Origin: a virus
Virus record (IMG/VR): IMGVR_UViG_3300024346_000092
Span: 1-52,343 of that record
Reading direction: 5' to 3' (one strand)
DNA length: 52,343 nt
The notes beneath the pieces are model-generated. The model had not been told where the DNA came from. It did not search any database and saw nothing but the letters and a program-made list of their open reading frames with translations. A program made the position numbers and the translations under genes. Position 1 is the stretch's first letter. Each line of letters starts with the position of its first letter. Below are positions 14,861 through 23,610 of the stretch, piece by piece.

Positions 14861-15706
14861 ATGATAGCAGAAGACTTATTAAGAGAGAAAAAGATACATT
14901 ATGTCGTTAGTGGCAGGGATGCACTTATAAAGTGTTTGAACCCAAAGCATGAAGATAATTCTCCATCAATGAGAGTAGACAAAGTTACAGGAATATTTCA
15001 CTGTTTCTCATGTGGCTACAAAGGTAATCTGTTTACACATTTTGGTGCACCAGCTTCTCCACTAGAAGTTCGTATGCACCGCATTAAAGAATCAATCAAC
15101 AAAGTCAGGTCAGCAACTGTCGGAATCCAACTCCCAAAGGATAGACTGTCTTGGAGAGGTGGTGGAATCAGAAATATATCTGAGGAGACTCTTGCAATAT
15201 GGGGAGCGTTCACATGGAACGTACCTAAGTTCGAGAATCGTATCATCTTTCCAATACGCGATTTAACAGGAAAGACCGTGGCATTGATAGGTAGAAGTCT
15301 GGACGACTTTAGCACTCAAAAGTATTATATCTACCCACAGGGAGTAGAGATGCCTTTTTGTCCAGCAAAGATAAAACCTATTCAAAACAGAGTTATATTG
15401 GTAGAGGGCATCTTCGATGCTCTTAACCTTTGGGACAAAGGTCTCAAGAATACAGTGTGCTGTTTTGGCACACAACAAGTAAACTGGGTTAAGCTTAGTT
15501 TATTAAAACTCCAAGGGATAACTGGTGTAGATATCATGTTTGATGGAGATGAAGCAGGCGAACTAGCTGCTGAAAAAGCAAAAGGTCTAGCAGAACAACT
15601 AGAGTTAAGTGCTAGAGTAGTAAAACTACGAGATAATATAGACCCTGGCAATTTAACAACGCCAGAGATAGAAAGATTAAAGGAGAAATTGTATGCCCAC
15701 AAATAA
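14861..15706 (+). CDS. DNA primase, DnaG-like (zinc finger plus TOPRIM)
   Basis: A 281-residue primase. Its N-terminal CHC2-type zinc ribbon uses Cys25, His30, Cys48 and Cys51 ('KCLNPKH', 'HCFSCG'). The TOPRIM catalytic domain has Glu182 in 'VEGIFDAL' and 'FDGDEAG' with Asp228/Asp230 binding metal. It is shorter than bacterial DnaG and lacks a helicase-binding domain, as in phage forms. It should make RNA primers for the polymerase that follows. The mRNA from P4 is nearly leaderless. Confidence 0.92.
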   Translation: MIAEDLLREKKIHYVVSGRDALIKCLNPKHEDNSPSMRVDKVTGIFHCFSCGYKGNLFTHFGAPASPLEVRMHRIKESINKVRSATVGIQLPKDRLSWRGGGIRNISEETLAIWGAFTWNVPKFENRIIFPIRDLTGKTVALIGRSLDDFSTQKYYIYPQGVEMPFCPAKIKPIQNRVILVEGIFDALNLWDKGLKNTVCCFGTQQVNWVKLSLLKLQGITGVDIMFDGDEAGELAAEKAKGLAEQLELSARVVKLRDNIDPGNLTTPEIERLKEKLYAHK

Positions 15707-16112
15707 AATTTGTAAAGTTTGTGAGTTTTCAGAAGAAGAAGTAAAAGAATATTGTCCTGAAGACAAGGGGTTTCCTGTAAGCTATGGTGATTTGTGTAGT
15801 GTATGTAAAAATGGCAGAAGTCGATACGGTTTAAATAGAAGAGAGCAGCTTGAATTACTTGCCTCACAAGATAACAAATGTAAAATTTGCAAAACAGAAG
15901 TTAAGCTGCATCAAGGAAGAGGCAAAGTAAGTGGACAAATAGACCACACCCCTGGGACAGGAAGAGGCTCCAGAGGACCAGGAACAGGTAAACCAGCAGA
16001 CGTACGAGGAGTACTATGTTTTACTTGCAATAAGAATTTAAGCGACAGCGATATTACTTGGTTAAAAGCAGCTGTAAAATATTTAGAAGAACACGGAGAA
16101 AAAAATGGCTAA
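15693..16112 (+). CDS. Recombination endonuclease VII-like (Holliday junction resolvase)
   Basis: A 139-residue protein with the endonuclease VII layout: zinc-binding Cys63/Cys66 ('CKIC') and Cys109/Cys112 ('CFTCN') flank 'IDHTPG' (Asp84-His85), the beta-beta-alpha metal site, with a C-terminal 'AAVKYLEEHG'. An extra N-terminal pair of CxxC motifs (Cys7/Cys10, Cys35/Cys38) may bind another zinc. In T4 the homologue, gp49, cuts branched DNA before packaging. It overlaps primase by 14 bases behind AAGGAG and polymerase by eight bases. Confidence 0.85.
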   Translation: MPTNKICKVCEFSEEEVKEYCPEDKGFPVSYGDLCSVCKNGRSRYGLNRREQLELLASQDNKCKICKTEVKLHQGRGKVSGQIDHTPGTGRGSRGPGTGKPADVRGVLCFTCNKNLSDSDITWLKAAVKYLEEHGEKNG

Positions 16113-18363
16113 AGTAGCAATTATAGAAACAACAATGTCCAGTACTAACTGGAACAAGTACTTTGAGTTTGAACTCGACAGGTTTGCCCTGTGTTCAGAT
16201 TCTAGTAAAAAGAAAATTTTAAAAAGAGATGTTGATATCGAAATCGATATTGATGCGTATGATTGGCTCATAGTTGTGGGTTCTGAGCCTTTCAAAATGT
16301 TTACAAAAAAGACATCAATAACTGAGTACAATGGAAAAGTTGTTGATTCTAAGTTTTTGGCAATAATCAATCCCGCAATGATAAAGTTCAGACCAGAAGC
16401 AAAGAAGTCGTTCGAGGAAGCCGTCGAGAGCATAACGGGATATGTTAGCGGAGAACTCAAACAACTTACGATACCGAAAGACAAATGTTACGGTATACAA
16501 GACACAGAAGAATTAAATGCGTGGCTGCAGAAAGCGTTAGACCACCAAGGGGATTTCATAGCCCTTGACTCTGAGACATCAGCATTGTACTGCCGTGATG
16601 GCTACATGCTTGGTTTCTCTATGTCCTATGAGAACGAGCATGGTATTTATGCAGATTGTGATTGTATGGATGAAGAATCCGAACGACTCATGCAAGAAAT
16701 ATTTACTAAAAAACGAGTTGTATTTCATAACGCTAAGTTTGATTTACAATGGTTTGAGTATCATTTCAACTTTGAGTTTCCACATTTTGAAGATACTATG
16801 CTCATGCATTATATGTTTGATGAAAGACCTGGAACACATGGTCTTAAAACACTAGCAATTAAACACACTCCATATGGAGACTACGAAGCAGAACTTTCTA
16901 ATTGGATAGCAGACTTCAAGAAAAGAACAGGTATACTCAAAGATTCATTTGATTATAGTATGGTTCCATTTGAAGTTATGCGTAACTATGCTGCAATGGA
17001 TGCGATAGTTACTTTTATGTTATTTGAAAAGTTTGAAAAAGCACTAAAGACTAATGACAAACTGTACGGAGTATATAAACATATTCTAGTAGAGGGTTGT
17101 AGATTCTTGAAGTGTATAGAAAGCAACGGAGTTCCTTTTGATGCTGTGCGTTTAGAGTTTGGTTCTAAAAGAATGGGTGAAGACATAGATAGAGCAGTAA
17201 AAGCTTTATATGAGTTCCCCGAGATTAAACAGTTTATAAAAGATAAAGGAGAATTTAATCCTAACTCAACATTACAACTAAGATCTTTGTTGTTTGATTA
17301 TCTTGGACTTAAATCTACTAAAAGAACCGCAACGGGTGCGCTGTCAACTGATGCCGAAGTACTTGGCAACTTATCAGAAGAACATGACGTACCTAAACAT
17401 ATACTAGAAGTCAGACAGAAAGTTAAAATCAAAACTACATATCTTGATAAAATTATACCAAACCTTGATAGAGATGGTAGACTTCGCACAGGATTCAACC
17501 TTCACGGTACAACCAGTGGTAGATTGAGTAGTAGTGGTAAACTGAATATGCAACAGCTTCCAAGAGACAACCCGACAGTAAAAGGTTGTATCAAAGCAAA
17601 GGCTGGACATAAAATAGTTGCAATGGATTTAACAACAGCAGAAGTATACTGTGCGGCTGTACTTGCAAATGATGTCGGACTTATGAATGTATTTAAGTCT
17701 GGCGGTAATTTTCATAGTACGATTGCGAAACAAGTATTCAGACTGCCAGGGGACGTTGACGACATAGCAACAAACTTTGGTGCGCAAAGACAACAAGCAA
17801 AAGCTGTTACCTTTGGTATCATGTACGGAGCAGGACCGAAAAAGATTAGTGAACAAGTAACAAAAGATAGTGGAGAGTATTTCAGTATGCAAGACGCAGC
17901 GAATACTATCAAAGACTATTTTGAGGCTTTCCCTAAACTTCGTGAATGGTTAGACAATCAAAAACAATTTATTCAAGCGAATGGATTTGTATATAGTAGG
18001 TTTGGCAGAAAGAGAAGATTACCTGATGTGTTTTCACAAGATAAGGGAATCGCCTCACATGAAGTACGTAGTGGAATTAACTTCTTAGTACAATCAGTTG
18101 CATCCGATATTAACCTTATGGGCGGTATAGATATGCAAAGATATGTAGAAAAGACAGGTATGAAAGCGAAGATATTTGCACTTGTTCACGATTCCGTACT
18201 AGCAGAAGTACCTGAAGATGAAATAGAACATTACTCAGAAAAACTTCAAGAGTTTATACAAAAAGATAGAGGATTATCAATCCCAGGCGCTCCAGTTGGA
18301 TGTGACTTTGATGTTGCAGATGACTATTCATTAGGAAAGTTTGAGAAATTGTATGCAAATTAA
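16105..18363 (+). CDS. polA: DNA polymerase, family A, with 3'-5' exonuclease
   Basis: A 752-residue replicative polymerase. The exonuclease domain shows Asp155/Glu157 ('LDSET'), 'HNAKFD' (Asp213) and 'YAAMD' (Asp299). The polymerase has motif A with Asp508 in 'MDLTTAE' (a variant of the usual D-Y/F-S-Q-I-E), motif B 'RQQAKAVTFGIMYG' (Arg562, Lys566, Phe570, Tyr574), and motif C 'VHDS' (His695-Asp696). The residue that matches E. coli Phe762 is Phe570, so it is the unmodified type in that position. There is no 5'-3' exonuclease; that job falls to the gene at 28088. It starts at ATG behind GGAG. Confidence 0.95.
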   Translation: MAKVAIIETTMSSTNWNKYFEFELDRFALCSDSSKKKILKRDVDIEIDIDAYDWLIVVGSEPFKMFTKKTSITEYNGKVVDSKFLAIINPAMIKFRPEAKKSFEEAVESITGYVSGELKQLTIPKDKCYGIQDTEELNAWLQKALDHQGDFIALDSETSALYCRDGYMLGFSMSYENEHGIYADCDCMDEESERLMQEIFTKKRVVFHNAKFDLQWFEYHFNFEFPHFEDTMLMHYMFDERPGTHGLKTLAIKHTPYGDYEAELSNWIADFKKRTGILKDSFDYSMVPFEVMRNYAAMDAIVTFMLFEKFEKALKTNDKLYGVYKHILVEGCRFLKCIESNGVPFDAVRLEFGSKRMGEDIDRAVKALYEFPEIKQFIKDKGEFNPNSTLQLRSLLFDYLGLKSTKRTATGALSTDAEVLGNLSEEHDVPKHILEVRQKVKIKTTYLDKIIPNLDRDGRLRTGFNLHGTTSGRLSSSGKLNMQQLPRDNPTVKGCIKAKAGHKIVAMDLTTAEVYCAAVLANDVGLMNVFKSGGNFHSTIAKQVFRLPGDVDDIATNFGAQRQQAKAVTFGIMYGAGPKKISEQVTKDSGEYFSMQDAANTIKDYFEAFPKLREWLDNQKQFIQANGFVYSRFGRKRRLPDVFSQDKGIASHEVRSGINFLVQSVASDINLMGGIDMQRYVEKTGMKAKIFALVHDSVLAEVPEDEIEHYSEKLQEFIQKDRGLSIPGAPVGCDFDVADDYSLGKFEKLYAN

Positions 18364-18829
18364 TTTTGAACCAGACTGTGATTATATACTAGAAAAATCT
18401 TGTAACTTTTATGAGAGAACACCCTATACAAATGTCAATGTTGGTTATAGTTATGTAGACTATATAGACTCTAGTATAAGAGGATTTTTGGGAATAGACG
18501 TACAACAAATCATAGCAGAGAAAAGGGGTGAAAAAACATTAACACTAGGCACTACTCATCAAATGGGACTAGGAGAATTAGTAGCTTCACGAATAGAATG
18601 GAGATGGGAATACTCAGGCGCTCGTTATTATCCAGTAGGTGCAAAGACTTGCATAGAGTGGGATTTACGAGAGAATAAAGGCAATATAATAAACCTAGAA
18701 TTAGGTAAATCAATTAGAACTGTACAACCTGAACAGGTATTTTTTTGTGCTTACGGAAAAAATTCCTATGACCAAGTAACAAAGTTTTGGGAAAAAACAT
18801 GGATGCAGAGAAGAACTGAAAATGATTAA
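18353..18829 (+). CDS. Hypothetical protein (158 aa)
   Basis: The ATG at 18353 overlaps the polymerase end by 11 bases; an in-frame TTG at 18341 is the other possible start. The protein has a Tyr-rich N-terminal part and a beta-rich middle ('ASRIEWRWEYSG', 'KTCIEWDLRE'). No domain was recognised. It lies between polymerase and two small coupled genes. Confidence 0.6.
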   Translation: MQINFEPDCDYILEKSCNFYERTPYTNVNVGYSYVDYIDSSIRGFLGIDVQQIIAEKRGEKTLTLGTTHQMGLGELVASRIEWRWEYSGARYYPVGAKTCIEWDLRENKGNIINLELGKSIRTVQPEQVFFCAYGKNSYDQVTKFWEKTWMQRRTEND

Positions 18830-19286
18830 ATATCCAGTTTATGTAATACATGAAGAACCTGAAGAACAGGATAATCTATTGTGGCTTAACGACCAAGTTA
18901 TTGATGATAGAAATATGCTAGGAGAAACACTAGGCATAAGAAGATTACAGACTCCAATGAAGAGTATATATCCTCTTAAGTACCAATGTGATGATGAAGT
19001 AGCAATGTTAAAACACAGAGGAAAACATTTTGTAGATTCTAACGGATGTTACTTCTATAATGAAAAGCTTGATACAGCACCTTTAAAGTATCACAAGATT
19101 AAAAAAATTATTAAAAAAGACGTGGCAACAGTAGTATGGATTAAGGATGTTCCTTTTCCTTTTGCTATTGCTAGACCACCAAGAGTTGAACAAACATGGG
19201 CAGGTATTCTATACAAAAAAGGATTACCTTATGCTATATGGGAGTTTGCTGAAGAAAGGAAAAAAGATACATGGCGCAAGATTTAG
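18822..19286 (+). CDS. Hypothetical phage protein (154 aa)
   Basis: It starts inside the previous gene. A distinct central part is 'IKKDVATVVWIKDVPFPFAIARPPRVEQTW', shown here only by its ends 'IKKDVATVVWIKDVPF' and 'ARPPRVEQTW', followed by an aromatic C-terminus. It appears soluble and conserved in style, but I cannot name a family. Confidence 0.6.
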   Translation: MIKYPVYVIHEEPEEQDNLLWLNDQVIDDRNMLGETLGIRRLQTPMKSIYPLKYQCDDEVAMLKHRGKHFVDSNGCYFYNEKLDTAPLKYHKIKKIIKKDVATVVWIKDVPFPFAIARPPRVEQTWAGILYKKGLPYAIWEFAEERKKDTWRKI

Positions 19287-19522
19287 ACAAAATGGTAAAA
19301 GCACTGGAAGAAGGAATAGTACTAGTACAGTATGAAGACCTAAGAACAGGAGAAACAAAAGAAAGAGAGATGACTTTAGTACCTGAAAATACTAGAGGTA
19401 TGGATGCACGTGCGTTAAATGACGGAGACAAACTAGGTGGTAGAATACTTATGTTTGATGTTGAATTTTGCAAATGGGCAGACATAAGAGAAGATACAAT
19501 TATAGACTGGAGAAAGTATTAA
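19271..19522 (+). CDS. DUF2693-like SH3-fold protein
   Basis: An 83-residue protein with the order helix, 'VLVQYEDLRTGETKEREMTL', a loop, then 'MFDVEFCKWADIREDTIIDW'. This fits the small SH3-like DUF2693 phage family, which is widespread in T4-like phages and has no firm function. AAGGA precedes the ATG. Its TAA overlaps the ATG of the next gene (TAATG). Confidence 0.7.
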   Translation: MAQDLDKMVKALEEGIVLVQYEDLRTGETKEREMTLVPENTRGMDARALNDGDKLGGRILMFDVEFCKWADIREDTIIDWRKY

Positions 19523-21036
19523 TGTGCGGTTTTGTTGTAACAACTGAAAACAATTTAGCTGATAAATACATTGACGCACAGAGATTTAGAGGTCCCGATG
19601 CTCGTGGTGAAACTATAAGGTATATGCACGATTTAACTTTTGCGCATGTACTATTAGACATATCAGGAGAAAATGAGGTACAACCTTATATAACTAAGAA
19701 GGGCAACATAATGGTATTCAATGGAGAAATGTATGACTCTAATATACCCAACGATACTAAATTCCTAGCTGAAGGCTACGAGAAGTATGGTTTCAAGTTT
19801 ATAGAGTTCGGAAATTGGCATGGTTCTTTTTGTTTTATGGACTACAAGACAGGCATATGTGACATTGTTAGAGACCATTTTGGGGCAAAACCTTTATGGA
19901 TAAAAAGCGACAATGGAGGAATATCAGTAAGTACAAGTCTTGCTAGTTTTGTTGGTGCGAAACCTAAAGAACTTAATAAAAAGTTTTTATCTAATCCTAT
20001 TTGGTCAGGTTCAGACTCACCTTTCAAGGGTATAAGAAAAGTAGAACCAGGGCAGCTTTATCATTATGACACAAAGAAATGTGTATTAAAAAGAGGTGAT
20101 AATTTATGGTCAGGATATAGAGTAAAAAATAATCCCTTTGTAGAGGAACAGTTTAAACATGAACTTGTAAAGGGAATACAAAAAGTAGCAAAAAATAAAC
20201 AAAAAACAGCTATATTTTTAAGTGGAGGACTAGACAGTACCTGTGCTTTGGGTGTAGTTAAAGATATGGGGTTAGACTTAACTGCATACATTTGTGCATA
20301 TTCAGAGGAAGAAGGAGTAGAGTATAGACAAGACATATTTGCCAATGAAGCCGCTCTTGCAATAAAGACTTGTAAAGAGTGGAATGTTCCTTACAAAGTA
20401 GTAACTCTAACTAGAAAACAAAGAGATGAGTACGGCAGAGCATGGATGGAGAAAAATAATTATCTATGGAATGATAATAATAGAAGAGCTCCTAGATATG
20501 CACTTGCAAAAGCAGCATCTGAAGATGGGTGTAAAGTTGTACTGACAGGGGATAGTGCAGACGAGTTTTTTAGTGGGTATCAACATCACTCCAAAAGATT
20601 TACAAAAGGGTACAATGCTAAATGGATAAAAGGCTTTTGTGAGAATCAGTCTTGGGTTCGTAAAGAAATATTTAAAGGAGATAAAGACGGATTCAATTCT
20701 ACTTTATTTATGGACTTAATGATAACAAGTGAAAATAATGTTTTAGCCGCTGACCAGACTTGCGGGTTATTTGGTATGGAAAGTAGACCTGTATTTTTAA
20801 CTCAAGAATTTGCTAGATATGTGTATGAATTTGAGGGAAAAACTAAAATGAAACTACATAAAGACTACGTTACAGGCACTTATAAGTACTTACTAAGAGT
20901 AATAATGAAAGATTATATACCTAAACATATACAAGATAGAAAGAAAAAATGTGGATGGTCTAGTCCTTGGGATAACAACTCTAAGATGAATCAAATACAC
21001 AATCAAAAAATATGGCGAAAATGGACAAAACAATAG
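19522..21036 (+). CDS. Asparagine synthetase-like glutamine amidotransferase
   Basis: A 504-residue AsnB-type enzyme. The ATG at 19522 is chosen because it gives 'MCGF', where Cys2 becomes the N-terminal nucleophile of the glutaminase domain (about residues 2-190). 'FNGEMYD' and 'RFRGPDARG' match that domain. The synthetase half has the PP-loop 'SGGLDSTCAL' (234-243) and 'TGDSADEFFSGY'. Phages rarely need asparagine, while AsnB paralogues often amidate sugars or acids in glycan and antibiotic loci, so an amidotransferase on a glycan building block is a fair alternative. It overlaps the cytidylyltransferase by 25 bases. Confidence 0.85.
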   Translation: MCGFVVTTENNLADKYIDAQRFRGPDARGETIRYMHDLTFAHVLLDISGENEVQPYITKKGNIMVFNGEMYDSNIPNDTKFLAEGYEKYGFKFIEFGNWHGSFCFMDYKTGICDIVRDHFGAKPLWIKSDNGGISVSTSLASFVGAKPKELNKKFLSNPIWSGSDSPFKGIRKVEPGQLYHYDTKKCVLKRGDNLWSGYRVKNNPFVEEQFKHELVKGIQKVAKNKQKTAIFLSGGLDSTCALGVVKDMGLDLTAYICAYSEEEGVEYRQDIFANEAALAIKTCKEWNVPYKVVTLTRKQRDEYGRAWMEKNNYLWNDNNRRAPRYALAKAASEDGCKVVLTGDSADEFFSGYQHHSKRFTKGYNAKWIKGFCENQSWVRKEIFKGDKDGFNSTLFMDLMITSENNVLAADQTCGLFGMESRPVFLTQEFARYVYEFEGKTKMKLHKDYVTGTYKYLLRVIMKDYIPKHIQDRKKKCGWSSPWDNNSKMNQIHNQKIWRKWTKQ

Positions 21037-21428
21037 GGTTTACTTGTGGAGCATTTGACTTGCTACATGCAGGACACATAGTAATGCTCAAAGAAGCAAA
21101 GGATAACTGTACTCATTTAATAGTAGGGCTACAAACAGACCCTAGTATTGATAGACAAGAGAAGAATCAACCTGTACAATCAGTGTTTGAAAGATATATA
21201 CAGCTAAGAGCAGTAAAGTATATTGACGAGATTATACCCTATGATACAGAACAAAGTCTTTTAGATTTACTAGAAGCAACACCAATACACCTTCGATTTG
21301 TTGGAGAAGATTGGACAGACAAACATTTTACAGGAAAAGGATTACATGAGATTTTTTACACTAGTAGAGCTCATTCTTTTTCTAGTACGAGTTTGAGGAA
21401 CAAGATAAATGAAAGCAGTTCTAAGTAA
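21012..21428 (+). CDS. Cytidylyltransferase-like nucleotidyltransferase
   Basis: A 138-residue protein with 'GAFDLLHAGHIVML', holding the HxGH signature at residues 19-22, and a C-terminal 'FSSTSLRNKI' that matches the ISSTxxR motif. This is the fold of glycerol-3-phosphate cytidylyltransferase and HldE-type enzymes, which make CDP-glycerol, CDP-ethanolamine or ADP-heptose precursors. An ATG nine bases downstream is a possible start. It could supply an activated group for the glycosyltransferase-type genes in this window; the substrate is unknown. Confidence 0.82.
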   Translation: MAKMDKTIGFTCGAFDLLHAGHIVMLKEAKDNCTHLIVGLQTDPSIDRQEKNQPVQSVFERYIQLRAVKYIDEIIPYDTEQSLLDLLEATPIHLRFVGEDWTDKHFTGKGLHEIFYTSRAHSFSSTSLRNKINESSSK

Positions 21429-22692
21429 CAGAATATATATGAGTGTAACTAAAGAGTTACATAATTCTATCGAAAAAGAGTTGACTTATACTATTGCTCC
21501 ACGTATACCTTCTGACCCTCCTTTAGTTTTTAAAACAATTCGTTTTATAAAAGAAGGTTTGATTTCTATACCTATGGGAAGAATAGATTTAATACCAGAT
21601 GATTACGAAATAATCGACAAGAGAGTTACCTCGCCTATAGAACATGCAAAATTTAAGTTTGATTTACGACCAAGCCAAAAGAGGGTTTATGATGAGATTG
21701 AAGACAACGCAATAGTTAACGCTTGGGTAAGTTGGGGAAAGACATTTACAGGTTTAGCTATCGCAGCGAAGCTTGGTCAGAAAACATTAGTTGTTACTCA
21801 TACTACTAACTTGCGTAATCAGTGGGAAAAAGAAGTAGAAAAATGCTTTGGAATTAAACCAGGCAGAATAGGTAGTGGAGACTTTAATATTGACGCTCCT
21901 ATAGTTATTGGGAATATTCAGAGTTTATACCGAAAAATGGACGACATAAAACAAGAATTCGGAACACTGATTTTAGATGAAATGCATCATGTTAGTAGTC
22001 CTACTTTTACTAGAATTATAGATGAAATGCCTTCTAGATATAAGGTAGGGTTGACAGGAACATTAGAGAGAAAAGATGGAAGGCATGTAGTTTTTAGAGA
22101 CTACTTTGGACATAATGTTTTTAAACCGCCTAAAGAAAATTATCTTATTCCCTGTATACATATAGTCAAATCAGATATTAGATTTCTAGATGGTTCATTT
22201 ACACCATGGGCAGAAAGAATCAATGACTTAGCATACAAAGAAGAGTATGTGCATAGTGTTGCAATGATAGCCTCTAAGTATGCAGCTCTAGGACATAACG
22301 TATTGGTTGTTTCTGATAGAGTAATGTTTCTAAAAGCATGTGCTAGATTAGTAGGGGATAATGCAGTATCAATTACAGGAGATATGGATTTCAAAGAAAG
22401 AGAAGATACAATGCAATTAATAAAACAAGAAGGAAAGAATATATTATTCGGTACACAGTCTATTTTCTCTGAAGGCATATCACTAAATGAATTAAGTTGT
22501 TTAGTACTAGGTACACCAGTAAACAATGAACCTCTACTCACACAGTTAGTAGGTAGAGTTATACGAAAAGTAGAAGGCAAACCACAGCCTATTATTGTGG
22601 ATATACATTTAAAAGGCAAAACAGCAACTCGTCAAGCAAACGCTAGAATGGGTTACTATTTAAAACAAGATTACGAGGTAAAAATACTATGA
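21409..22692 (+). CDS. SF2 DNA helicase, T5 D10/UvsW-like
   Basis: A 427-residue helicase. Its Walker A is unusual, 'AWVSWGKTFT' at 105-114 with Trp in place of the usual Gly. Walker B is 'DEMHH' (Asp190-His194), motif III is 'GLTGT', and motif VI is 'QLVGRVIR'. This set matches the XPB/UvsW/D10 group that branch-migrates recombination and stalled-fork intermediates. It starts at ATG behind GAGGAAC, overlapping the cytidylyltransferase by 20 bases, and its stop overlaps the next gene by four bases. Confidence 0.88.
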   Translation: MKAVLSNRIYMSVTKELHNSIEKELTYTIAPRIPSDPPLVFKTIRFIKEGLISIPMGRIDLIPDDYEIIDKRVTSPIEHAKFKFDLRPSQKRVYDEIEDNAIVNAWVSWGKTFTGLAIAAKLGQKTLVVTHTTNLRNQWEKEVEKCFGIKPGRIGSGDFNIDAPIVIGNIQSLYRKMDDIKQEFGTLILDEMHHVSSPTFTRIIDEMPSRYKVGLTGTLERKDGRHVVFRDYFGHNVFKPPKENYLIPCIHIVKSDIRFLDGSFTPWAERINDLAYKEEYVHSVAMIASKYAALGHNVLVVSDRVMFLKACARLVGDNAVSITGDMDFKEREDTMQLIKQEGKNILFGTQSIFSEGISLNELSCLVLGTPVNNEPLLTQLVGRVIRKVEGKPQPIIVDIHLKGKTATRQANARMGYYLKQDYEVKIL

Positions 22693-23585
22693 AGGAAATA
22701 CAATTAAACATAGAAAAAATGAGAAGGTCAAAGATATTTTTGGCAACTCCTATGTATGGCGGAATGTGTCATGGCATGTATACAAGAAGTTTAGCACAGA
22801 CTATTGGTACTGCTGCAAAACACGGATTACAGTTACAATTATACTATTTATTTAATGAAAGTCTCATAACAAGGGCTAGAAACTATGCAGTAGCAAACTT
22901 TTTAAAGTCAGACTCTGAGTACTTATTATTTATTGATAGTGATATATCATGGGAAGACCAGGATTTATTATATATGTTTCATTTAATGGTAGAACAGCCT
23001 GAGAAATATAGAATACTTACAGCAATGTACCCTAAAAAAGCTATAGCATGGGAGAAAGTATTGCATGCCGCTAAGTCAGGAGCATATGATAACAACCCAG
23101 CGGGTTTAGAGCAGGTAGCAGGAGATATGGTATTTAACCCTCTTCCTGGCATATATGAGAATGATGAAGTTCCAGTGTACGAACCAGTACAAATTAAAGA
23201 AGCAGGTACAGGTTTTATGATGATTCATAGAAGTGTGTTTGAAGAAATGGAAGCAGTAATGCCAGACAGAAAGTACACTCCTGACCATATAAGAGAAGGT
23301 ATAAGCTCTGAGCAAATAACTGCTTTCTTCGATTGTGTAATTAATGAGGAAAATAGATATCTAAGTGAAGATTATATGTTTTGTGCTAATGCTAGAACGT
23401 TAGGTATTAATATTTATACTCTTCCATTTATAAACTTAACTCATACAGGAAGTTATATCTATAAAGGAAATTTAATAGAAATGGCAAATGCAGGAGTTCA
23501 TGCTAGTATAGACCATACAACAGCAGAAGAGCTAAGAAGAACTAAAACATCAGGTAATAATAGACCAGAGGAAAATAGTTCTTGA
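22689..23585 (+). CDS. GT-A/GT2-like glycosyltransferase
   Basis: A 298-residue protein. 'FLATPMYGGMCHGMYTRSLA' begins it, 'LFNESLITRARN' follows, and the metal-binding D-S-D is at 83-85 ('LFIDSDISWED'). 'AGTGFMMIHRSVFE' and 'LSEDYMFC' match the later conserved parts of this GT2-like group seen in phage and bacterial polysaccharide loci. Donor and acceptor are unknown. Its last codons lie in promoter P5: the stop TGA is part of the -35 TTGACA. Confidence 0.75.
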   Translation: MKEIQLNIEKMRRSKIFLATPMYGGMCHGMYTRSLAQTIGTAAKHGLQLQLYYLFNESLITRARNYAVANFLKSDSEYLLFIDSDISWEDQDLLYMFHLMVEQPEKYRILTAMYPKKAIAWEKVLHAAKSGAYDNNPAGLEQVAGDMVFNPLPGIYENDEVPVYEPVQIKEAGTGFMMIHRSVFEEMEAVMPDRKYTPDHIREGISSEQITAFFDCVINEENRYLSEDYMFCANARTLGINIYTLPFINLTHTGSYIYKGNLIEMANAGVHASIDHTTAEELRRTKTSGNNRPEENSS

Positions 23586-23610
23586 CACAAGTCGGAATTT
23601 TTGTTATAAT
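23572..23610 (+). promoter_or_regulatory. Sigma70-like promoter P5 with conserved 5' extension
   Basis: AAAATAGTTCTTGACA at 23572-23587 carries the -35 box at 23582-23587. A 17-base spacer leads to TATAAT at 23605-23610. The apparent ATG of the next gene touches the -10, so transcripts from P5 should start after that ATG. Confidence 0.86.
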
